Both the position numbers and the translations under genes were made by a program. From assembly GCA_902478395.1 (NCBI GenBank), contig CABSKZ010000177.1, forward strand, positions 1 through 6,174: a DNA stretch of 6,174 nt. The letters are read 5' to 3'. Numbering within the stretch: the first letter of the stretch is position 1; the number at the start of each line of letters is the position of its first letter. The notes under the pieces were generated by a model, which was given only the letters and a program-made list of their open reading frames with translations, did no database searches and had not been told where the DNA came from. Shown piece by piece: positions 1-5,725 of this stretch. Source of the stretch: an uncultured Eubacteriales bacterium. Its GTDB lineage: Bacteria > Bacillota > Clostridia > UBA1381 > UBA9506.

Positions 1-1
1 G

Positions 2-478
2 CCGAACGACGACATTACGCACCCGATTCCGGACTTAACGGGGTACATCACAGAGGGGCAGATTGTTCTCGACCGCTCTTTGAATTTAAAGGGAATTTAT
101 CCGCCCGTCGCGGTGCTTCCGTCTCTGTCGCGTCTGATGAAAGACGGCATCGGCGAGGGCTTCACCCGGGAGGACCATCCAGATTTAGCAAACCAGCTAT
201 TCGCCTCCTACGCGAAGGTGCAGGATGTCCGCTCCTTAGCTTCGGTCATTGGAGAAGATGAACTTTCCGATATGGATAAGTTGTATCTCGCGTTTGGCAG
301 AAAATTTGAAGAGCTCTTTTTAAATCAAGGGCGGAATGAAAACCGTTCCATCGGGACGACGCTTTCCCTTGGCTGGTACGTTCTTTCGATACTTCCAAAG
401 GAGGAGCTCGACAGGATAGACCCGAAAATTCTGGACCAGTATTATAAAAAATCCGAAGGCGGCTGGGAGGGACGGTAG
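2..478 (+). CDS. atpB: V-type ATP synthase subunit B, C-terminal part (5' end outside window)
   Basis: This is the non-catalytic nucleotide-binding subunit of the V1 (A1) head of a V-type ATPase, which alternates with subunit A in the soluble hexamer and couples ATP turnover to H+ or Na+ movement across the membrane. The reading frame is open from the left edge, giving 158 visible residues of a family usually about 460 long, so about two thirds is missing. Visible residues 1-20 are the conserved NDDITHPIPDLTGYITEGQ block. The LPSLSRLM block follows, and its Arg at visible residue 44 (nt 131-133) matches the arginine-finger position known in V-type B subunits. The C-terminal helical region (SLASVIGEDELS, then FGRKFEELFLNQG) is also typical. 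The TTG at 80 is an internal Leu codon, not a start. The stop at 476-478 directly abuts the subunit D start, as in V-ATPase operons. The symbol ntpB is used in some genera. The family call is very secure. Confidence 0.96.
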   Translation, partial: PNDDITHPIPDLTGYITEGQIVLDRSLNLKGIYPPVAVLPSLSRLMKDGIGEGFTREDHPDLANQLFASYAKVQDVRSLASVIGEDELSDMDKLYLAFGRKFEELFLNQGRNENRSIGTTLSLGWYVLSILPKEELDRIDPKILDQYYKKSEGGWEGR

Positions 479-1114
479 ATGGATGTAACGCTATTCCCAA
501 CCAAGGGCAACCTGATCCTGGCCAAAAATACGCTCGCGCTCAGCAAGCAGGGATATGACCTGATGGACCGCAAACGGAATATCTTGGTGCGTGAGATGAT
601 GGGGCTGATAGATGAGGCAAAAGAGATACAGCAGACGATTTCCGTCACCTTTGATGAGGCCTATAAAGCGCTGCAGCACACCAACATCGTGATGGGTATC
701 AGCACGGTGGAGCAAATCGGTCGGGCGATTCCAATAGAAGAGGATATCCGCATCCGTTTCCGCAGTGTTATGGGTGTGGAGCTTCCGGTGGTGAAATATG
801 AGAAAAAAGAAATCACGCCGCCGTATGGTTTTTCCAGAACCAATTCGGCACTGGACGAGGCCTTTGTGAAGTTTATGAAGGTAAAAGAGCTGACGCTCAA
901 ACTCGCGGAGGTCGAAACCTCGGTATACCGGCTGGCGGTCAATATCAGCAAAACACAGAAACGGGCAAATTCGCTGAAAAACATTATGATACCGCGGTAT
1001 GAGGGGCTGGTAAAAAACATCCAGGAGGTTCTCGACGAAAAAGAACGGGAGGAGTTTACGCGTCTAAAGGTGATTAAAAAGCAGAAGGACGGTAAAAAAA
1101 ACGCATCCGAATAA
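479..1114 (+). CDS. atpD: V-type ATP synthase subunit D
   Basis: This is the central rotor-stalk subunit, a long antiparallel coiled coil that turns inside the A3B3 head and transmits torque to the membrane ring. At 211 residues it has the usual family length. Near the N-terminus it has the expected P-T-K-G-x-L start (residues 7-12) and the DLMDRKRNILVREM stretch (27-40) of the first long helix. The C-terminal helix carries the signature region QKRANSLKNIMIP (160-172) and then EKEREEFTRLKVIKK (187-201). The tail is rich in Lys. The ATG follows the subunit B stop with no gap and has a GGGAGG ribosome binding site inside the end of B, so the two are translationally coupled. Subunit D is often the last or nearly last gene of these operons, which fits the absence of another ATPase gene downstream. 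ntpD is the alternative symbol. Confidence 0.96.
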   Translation: MDVTLFPTKGNLILAKNTLALSKQGYDLMDRKRNILVREMMGLIDEAKEIQQTISVTFDEAYKALQHTNIVMGISTVEQIGRAIPIEEDIRIRFRSVMGVELPVVKYEKKEITPPYGFSRTNSALDEAFVKFMKVKELTLKLAEVETSVYRLAVNISKTQKRANSLKNIMIPRYEGLVKNIQEVLDEKEREEFTRLKVIKKQKDGKKNASE

Positions 1115-1139
1115 TTTAGTCTATGCCGTAACTAAATTA
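1112..1139 (+). other. Inverted repeat at the end of the ATPase operon
   Basis: A perfect 9-bp inverted repeat (TAATTTAGT at 1112-1120 with ACTAAATTA at 1131-1139, loop of 10) begins on the stop codon of subunit D. It is AT-rich and has no U-run behind it, so it is at best a weak terminator. It could also be an operator in front of the GH95 gene or chance. I found no convincing -35/-10 pair between 1115 and 1203, so read-through from the ATPase operon into GH95 remains possible. Confidence 0.4.
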
Positions 1140-1195
1140 ACAGTTAAAATACCCTTATCCTGAAACCTTAAAATAGCGGAACGGATTTTATGAGC

Positions 1196-1201
1196 AGAAG
1201 G
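1196..1201 (+). promoter_or_regulatory. Ribosome binding site in front of the GH95 gene
   Basis: AGAAGG is the only Shine-Dalgarno-like site near the start. It lies 2 nt before GTG 1204, which is unusually close, and 11 nt before the in-frame TTG 1213, which is a little long but workable. The site therefore favours TTG 1213 slightly, giving a protein that begins M-E-N-I-L-Y-Y. Confidence 0.5.
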
Positions 1202-1203
1202 AT

Positions 1204-3525
1204 GTGAGTGCTTTGGAAAATATTTTATATTACAAAAGAGAAGCAAACACTTTTGAAGAGGCACTTCCCATAGGAAACGGACGTATGGGAGCAATGGTAT
1301 ATTCAAAAACCTGTACCGAGCGTATCTCACTAAATGATGATACGTTGTGGAGCGGAAGCGGAAAACAAAATTCTGTTCCGCCATATGCCCCGAAAGCGTT
1401 CAAAGCCGCCCAAGAGCTAGTCTTGTGCGGTAAATTAGGTGAAGCGCAGGAGGTTCTGTCCAAAGAATTTTATTCGATGTGGTCCCAGATTTATTTGCCC
1501 CTCGGCGACATTATTTTAAATTTTGGACATGAAAATGTTTCTGAATATTTAAGAACACTCGATTTTGAAACCGGCCTCTGCCGAACTCAATATATATGCG
1601 AACATGTTTTATATACCCGTGAAGTTTTTGCGTCGTTTCCCGACGATGTTATTGTCATAAAAATATGCTCGGATAAACCCGCAAAATTGAATTTTTCATT
1701 TACGGCACGAACCCCTTTAAAAACATTAAATAAAACATTTTCAAACAATATTTTGTCTATTGAGGCAATCGCACCTTCAAATGGATGTAAATACAGTTTT
1801 GTCCAAAAAGATCCGCTTATTTATACAGATGAACTGGGAATAGAATTTTCCTTGTGCAGCAAAATTGATTCCGACGGACAAGTTTTCGAAAAAGAGAATC
1901 ACGTATATGTGAAGGATGCGACAAATGCGGTTATTTACATATGTTCAAAAACAAACTTTGATGACATCAGCAAAGGCGTTAGCAAAAGAACAAAAGATTA
2001 TATTGATAAAGCTTTCAACGCGGTTCTTCCGTTGAAGCTTTCAAATTATGACGAAATCCTTAAAACACATATTGCAGATTTTTCCTCTCTTTATAATCGC
2101 GTGAAATTAAATTTAGGGAAAAAGGAAACCGATCTCGACATATATGAACGTCTTAAAAATTTTGACGAGCATGATTTCGGGCTTTATGAGTTGTTGTTCG
2201 GATACGGACGTTATCTTACAATCTCTTCCTCCAGAAAAGGAACACAGGCGACCAATCTTCAAGGGATATGGAATGAAAAACTTGTTCCGCCGTGGAGCAG
2301 TAATTATACCCTTAATATCAACACCGAAATGAATTATTGGCCCGTTTTTAACACTAACCTTGCAGAATGCTTCGGGCCTTTTGTAGCTCTTGCCGAAAAG
2401 CTTCGAAAAACAGGAACGGAAACGGCAAAGGATTATTATAATGCCCGTGGCTTTGTCAGCCATCATAACACTGATATTTGGGGAATGAGCAATCCTGTGG
2501 GATACGGGCAAGGCCCACAGTCGTGTGCTTTTGTATTCTGGAATATGAGTTCAGGTTGGATATGCTGTCAGCTCTTTGACTTATATGAATATACACTAGA
2601 TAAAGATATGCTGCGCAAAATTTATCCGATCATGCGTGATGCCGCTCTCTTTTACACTGATATCATATATAAAGATGAGAATGGATATTATATGATTTGT
2701 CCTTCAACGTCGCCTGAAAACCGTTATGAAAAAAATGGCAGTGAGTTCAGCGTTTCAAAAACGACTGCAATGACAACAAGTATTTTGCGTGAACTTTTTA
2801 CAAAAGTGATAAAAGCAAGCGAGATTTTAGATAAAGATGATGAACTAGTACAAACGCTAAAGGCTCTGCTGCCAAACATTTATCCTCTAAGGATAACATC
2901 AGATAAAAGAATGATGGAATGGGCTGAAGAAGAGACGGAAATAGAGATACATCACCGGCATATTTCACATCTTTTCGGCCTTTATCCGGGAAATTCAATC
3001 ACCTTAAAAGATACGCCTGAACTTGCCGATGCTTGCAGACAAAGTCTTCTCGTCCGCGGTGATGATGGGACCGGCTGGAGTCTTAGCTGGAAGATTAATC
3101 TTTGGGCATATTTACAGGACGGAAATCATGCCTTGAAACTGATACAACGGCAATTAAGGCTTGTAGAACCAACAGATGATACAGACTATACCAACAAAGG
3201 CGGAACCTTCGCTAATATGTTCGATGCACATCCTCCTTTTCAGATTGACGGAAATTTTGGCTCTTGCGCAGCAATATGTAATATGCTGGTACAAAGCAAA
3301 CTCGGATATATACATCTGATTCCCGCACTGCCTGACCTCTGGAAAGACGGAAATATTTCTGGAATTCTTGCAAAAGGCCACGTTATAATCAATATGGAAT
3401 GGAAAGACAGAATGGTTACCCATCTCAGCCTGAAAACACCAAACGCTCAAAAAATCACACTATATGTCAATAACAGCGAAATAGAAACATGGCTTGACGC
3501 AAACACAACATTAACAATTCTCTAA
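1204..3525 (+). CDS. GH95 family glycoside hydrolase, probable alpha-L-fucosidase
   Basis: Family GH95 enzymes are inverting exo-hydrolases that remove terminal L-fucose, typically alpha-1,2-linked as in host glycans and milk oligosaccharides; some members are alpha-L-galactosidases. The 773 residues match a full catalytic unit. An N-terminal beta-sandwich opens with the family block ALPIGNGRMGAMV (20-32) and NDDTLWSG (44-51), followed by an (alpha/alpha)6 barrel from about residue 290 and a C-terminal beta domain from about 700. Residues matching the active site of Bifidobacterium AfcA are present: N371 and N373 in LNINTEMNYWP, the acid E505 in STSPEN, and D682 in FQIDGNFG. There is no signal peptide, membrane segment or anchor, so the enzyme should be cytoplasmic and act on imported oligosaccharides. 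The start is uncertain: GTG 1204 or TTG 1213. Base composition is clearly lower in G+C than in the flanking genes (hand-counted 60-base samples of 33% and 40%), which hints at transfer. Fucose versus galactose specificity cannot be decided here. Confidence 0.92.
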   Translation: MSALENILYYKREANTFEEALPIGNGRMGAMVYSKTCTERISLNDDTLWSGSGKQNSVPPYAPKAFKAAQELVLCGKLGEAQEVLSKEFYSMWSQIYLPLGDIILNFGHENVSEYLRTLDFETGLCRTQYICEHVLYTREVFASFPDDVIVIKICSDKPAKLNFSFTARTPLKTLNKTFSNNILSIEAIAPSNGCKYSFVQKDPLIYTDELGIEFSLCSKIDSDGQVFEKENHVYVKDATNAVIYICSKTNFDDISKGVSKRTKDYIDKAFNAVLPLKLSNYDEILKTHIADFSSLYNRVKLNLGKKETDLDIYERLKNFDEHDFGLYELLFGYGRYLTISSSRKGTQATNLQGIWNEKLVPPWSSNYTLNINTEMNYWPVFNTNLAECFGPFVALAEKLRKTGTETAKDYYNARGFVSHHNTDIWGMSNPVGYGQGPQSCAFVFWNMSSGWICCQLFDLYEYTLDKDMLRKIYPIMRDAALFYTDIIYKDENGYYMICPSTSPENRYEKNGSEFSVSKTTAMTTSILRELFTKVIKASEILDKDDELVQTLKALLPNIYPLRITSDKRMMEWAEEETEIEIHHRHISHLFGLYPGNSITLKDTPELADACRQSLLVRGDDGTGWSLSWKINLWAYLQDGNHALKLIQRQLRLVEPTDDTDYTNKGGTFANMFDAHPPFQIDGNFGSCAAICNMLVQSKLGYIHLIPALPDLWKDGNISGILAKGHVIINMEWKDRMVTHLSLKTPNAQKITLYVNNSEIETWLDANTTLTIL

Positions 3526-3568
3526 ACAAGAATTTTTGCAATCTATTGAGGCACGAGAGCGAATACTC

Positions 3569-3623
3569 AAAACGATAGCTTGGTGATTTATGATTTAATA
3601 AACAATCACTGGGCTATCGTTTT
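3569..3623 (+). terminator. Rho-independent terminator of the GH95 gene
   Basis: A continuous 20-bp stem (3569-3588 with 3604-3623, loop of 15) lies 43 nt after the GH95 stop. Its base is a perfect 11-bp AAAACGATAGC/GCTATCGTTTT pairing and its top a perfect 6-bp GTGATT/AATCAC. The three pairs between them (3580-3582 with 3610-3612) are G-U wobbles only when read as + strand RNA; on the other strand they would be A-C mismatches. This, and the TTTTAATTCTTT tail, assigns it to the + strand. Confidence 0.85.
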
Positions 3624-3989
3624 AATTCTTTCATGACTACTTCAATCGACAGTAGTAAGAGCAAATATACTTTATTAAATTCGCATTTGGCAGGCTTTTT
3701 CTGCGCTTTTAACCTTATCGTCCTGGCCTTGTGTCAGCAAGGCTTCGTTCTCCGCGACAAAAATCTCTGCAAAAAATTTTCCTTGACAGATGTCTGCAGT
3801 TTTATCTGAGCAGAAATATACCGAAGCAATGAAAAGCCCGCAGATAATGCTTTTGTGTGTATTGTCAAGGAGAAGGGACAGCTCAGGCAAACTTCTGCCC
3901 TGCAAAACCGTGCATTCCCTTCCCGACTGACACCTTGTACGCTTTCGGATGCGGTTTGTCCATTCCGCATCCCTTTCTGTCCAGCCCAA
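3624..3989. other. Intergenic stretch without a supportable gene
   Basis: This gap separates the terminators of two convergent genes. Open frames exist on both strands, but none has a ribosome binding site, a recognisable protein family or a sensible start. The longest, on the minus strand (4004-3675, 109 codons), begins inside the loop of the isomerase terminator. It holds a small inverted repeat (ACTACT 3636-3641 with AGTAGT 3651-3656) and a larger nested pair at 3777-3874, listed separately. It may be decayed coding sequence or an unrecognised small RNA region. Confidence 0.6.
3777..3874 (+). other. Nested inverted repeats, possible RNA structure
   Basis: The outer arms 3777-3789 and 3862-3874 can pair over 13 bp (11 Watson-Crick, 2 G-U when read as + strand RNA), built round CCTTGACA/TGTCAAGG. 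Inside them, TTATCTG (3802-3808) and CAGATAA (3841-3847) form a perfect 7-bp pairing. The wobbles fit a + strand transcript better than a minus one. No clear promoter or U-run belongs to it, so a small RNA, an attenuator-like remnant and chance all remain open. Confidence 0.3.
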
Positions 3990-4020
3990 AAAGGGATGCA
4001 GCATTTTACTGCACCCCTTT
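3990..4020 (-). terminator. Rho-independent terminator of the isomerase gene
   Basis: Read on the minus strand, AAAGGGGTGCAG (4020-4009) pairs with CTGCATCCCTTT (4001-3990) across a 7-nt loop, and the 3' arm ends in five T residues. The single non-Watson-Crick pair (4014 with 3996) is G-U on the minus strand but A-C on the plus strand, so this terminator serves the minus-strand gene, whose stop codon lies 27 nt upstream. Confidence 0.88.
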
Positions 4021-4047
4021 GCTTGCTATACCGTCTTAGAACGGAAC

Positions 4048-5547
4048 TTAGAGAATGACATGATGAATCCCCATCAAGTCGGCAACCTTGTCAAATACCG
4101 CGGCATTATGTCCGACCGACATCGCAAAATGATGGGTTGGCGCTTCCGCAAACCATTTTTCCATATAGGTATCCGGATCGACCTTAAACTTCACTGGCGT
4201 CTGCGTGTTGCCAATTGTCATAATCGTTCCGTTGGTCGATTCCGCTTCGCTTGAAATCATCTTCAGCTTTCCGTCAAACGTCTGCGTCATATTCAGCGTT
4301 GTAACTGCCCCGGTTCTCACCTTTGCCTCCACAGACACGCCTGTCCCTTGCTTTCCGTGGTACAGGCCCATTCCGCGCAGAATTGGCTTGCCATTCGCAA
4401 TTTTGATATGGAACGGACCGTCATGTCCGAGCAGAATCGTTCCATCCTCATAATCTGTTACGACGATTTCACAAAAACTGCCGCCAACTCCTAAAATATC
4501 ACAAATTTTCATCGCAAGCGCGGTCTTTAAATCCCCCTCGCCGGAGCACGGTATACCCTTGGCCGTCAACAGGGAATGCCCCACGATAAAACCACCCTGT
4601 AATTTTTCATAGTCGTTTCCGGGCGCGCCGTGGTAGTAATAGGTCAAGGAATCAAGATTATGCTCCTGAACAAGCCGTTCCTGCGCAGCCGCAACCCGCG
4701 CGGACCACTCCATCTGTTCCTCGGTCGGTTTCTTTGCCAACGGGTCTGCGGGGGAATCGCCGCTGATTTCAAACATTTCATGAATCTCTTCTATTTTGCT
4801 TTTCACTTCCGCGTCAGTGACCAGTTTTAAATGCCGGTCCAGGTCGCACATTTCCAGCACATCGATATGGACGCCCGTCTGCGCCTGTACCATAGTAAAG
4901 TCGCTGTAAAGGTCCAGCATACCGCTGTAGGTATTGCCGAGAAAGCCGAACCGTGCGTGCTTCAGGTTGCCAACCACCTTTGCCGCCGCAATCCACTCCT
5001 CTATCTCCTTCCAGGCTCGTTTCGCTTCGGGCCGTTCCGCCGTATTTTCATCCGTCAACGAGATTTCCGGCGTGTAGTTCAGGCCCAGCAGGCCGCTGAC
5101 CACCCGGAACGGAATCTCCGCCCGGTTTAGCGCGTTCGATATCTCCGGTACAACGCAGGCCGCACAGTGCGCCAGCCATTCCCCTGTCGTTGTTTTTTCA
5201 TAATTGATTCTCGTGGTCGGCTGAAGGTTCAGCACCACGACCGGAGCTTTGCAAATCTGGTGCACCGGCAAAACACAGGCGCTTGTGCAGTAGGTAGCGC
5301 AGTAGCAAAATACCAAATCCACATTCTGCGCGTTAAACCATTCCCCTGCTCCGCGCGCCTTCACCTCATCATCTACCATGCCATAGCAGCATACATCAGC
5401 CGTACGCCCCATTTTTGCGGCGATAAAATCCGTATAGCCCTCCAGGCGTTCCTTCATCCCTTCAAACTGTCCCCAATAGTGCTTTAGCCCAACCGCATAC
5501 AGGCCTATTTTCGCCTTCCTGTCTTCTTTCATTGGTTTTAGTTCCAT
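4048..5547 (-). CDS. L-fucose/L-arabinose isomerase family protein
   Basis: This is a cytoplasmic, metal-dependent aldose-ketose isomerase of the superfamily that holds L-arabinose isomerase (AraA) and L-fucose isomerase (FucI). At 499 residues it has AraA length and is much shorter than classical FucI (about 590). Four residues line up by motif and spacing with the AraA metal/catalytic set (E306, E333, H350, H450 in E. coli): E337 in SGEGD, E360 in GGSFCE, H375 in LLGHDGP, and H473 in APTHHF. Other family-like blocks are KIGLYAVGLKHYWGQFEG (13-30), LNLQP (106-110) and YYYHGAPGNDYE (303-314). Cys residues are dense at 81-91 and 128-131. The start is supported by AGGAGG 8 nt upstream. The gene is convergent to the GH95 gene, which suggests L-fucose or a related 6-deoxy sugar or L-galactose, but sequence alone does not give the substrate. 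It has its own promoter and terminator and stands as a single-gene unit. Confidence 0.88.
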   Translation of the reverse strand: MELKPMKEDRKAKIGLYAVGLKHYWGQFEGMKERLEGYTDFIAAKMGRTADVCCYGMVDDEVKARGAGEWFNAQNVDLVFCYCATYCTSACVLPVHQICKAPVVVLNLQPTTRINYEKTTTGEWLAHCAACVVPEISNALNRAEIPFRVVSGLLGLNYTPEISLTDENTAERPEAKRAWKEIEEWIAAAKVVGNLKHARFGFLGNTYSGMLDLYSDFTMVQAQTGVHIDVLEMCDLDRHLKLVTDAEVKSKIEEIHEMFEISGDSPADPLAKKPTEEQMEWSARVAAAQERLVQEHNLDSLTYYYHGAPGNDYEKLQGGFIVGHSLLTAKGIPCSGEGDLKTALAMKICDILGVGGSFCEIVVTDYEDGTILLGHDGPFHIKIANGKPILRGMGLYHGKQGTGVSVEAKVRTGAVTTLNMTQTFDGKLKMISSEAESTNGTIMTIGNTQTPVKFKVDPDTYMEKWFAEAPTHHFAMSVGHNAAVFDKVADLMGIHHVIL

Positions 5548-5555
5548 CTATTTAT

Positions 5556-5561
5556 CCTCCT
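5556..5561 (-). promoter_or_regulatory. Ribosome binding site of the isomerase gene
   Basis: A perfect AGGAGG on the minus strand with an 8-nt spacer to the ATG at 5547-5545. It fixes the start at Met1 (MELKPMKED) rather than the in-frame Met6. Confidence 0.9.
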
Positions 5562-5620
5562 CTGCCGCCGAAACGGTCAATATACTTCTCTATTCAAATT
5601 TATTTCGTTACCCTGTCCCT

Positions 5621-5649
5621 ATTATATATTTTTTATCGCCGGAGTGCAA
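5621..5649 (-). promoter_or_regulatory. Promoter of the isomerase gene
   Basis: On the minus strand, TTGCAC (5649-5644) and a perfect TATAAT (5626-5621) are separated by 17 bp, the ideal sigma-A/sigma-70 arrangement. Transcription would start near 5614, leaving a leader of roughly 65 nt before the ATG. I saw no clear catabolite-repression (cre) box or other operator in the leader. Confidence 0.75.
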
Positions 5650-5671
5650 TACAAAATTAAATTCGTTTTTG

Positions 5672-5700
5672 TTGCAAATATCTTAGAATATTGATATAAT
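5672..5700 (+). promoter_or_regulatory. Promoter of the DUF308-like membrane protein gene
   Basis: TTGCAA (5672-5677) and a perfect TATAAT (5695-5700) have a 17-bp spacer. Transcription should start near 5707, so the leader is only about 20 nt and is filled by the ribosome binding site GAGGTG (5714-5719), 6 nt before the ATG. Its -35 box lies 22 bp from the divergent -35 box of the isomerase promoter. Confidence 0.8.
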
Positions 5701-5725
5701 AAAAGCAGGCAAAGAGGTGAAACAT

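Noticed and set aside
80..478. A separate gene starting at TTG 80
   Set aside because: The frame is open to the left edge and the residues before 80 are conserved V-ATPase subunit B sequence, so TTG 80 is an internal Leu codon.
1190..1207. Five-codon leader peptide (M-S-R-R-M) overlapping the GH95 start
   Set aside because: The stop overlaps GTG 1204 in a way that could suggest coupling, but there is no ribosome binding site for it and so short a frame is expected by chance.
1115..3660. GH95 as cargo of a mobile element
   Set aside because: No transposase, terminal inverted repeats or matching direct repeats were found on either side; the hairpin at 3569-3623 is adequately explained as a terminator.
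3675..4004. Minus-strand 109-codon frame as a real gene
   Set aside because: It starts inside the loop of the isomerase terminator, has no ribosome binding site and resembles no family I recognise.
3855..4254. Plus-strand short frames running toward the isomerase gene
   Set aside because: They run through the minus-strand terminator, two of them partly overlap the antisense of the isomerase, and none has a ribosome binding site or a recognisable motif.
4205..5487. Plus-strand frames antisense to the isomerase
   Set aside because: The minus-strand frame is a full conserved enzyme; the antisense frames have no family features and reflect its codon bias.
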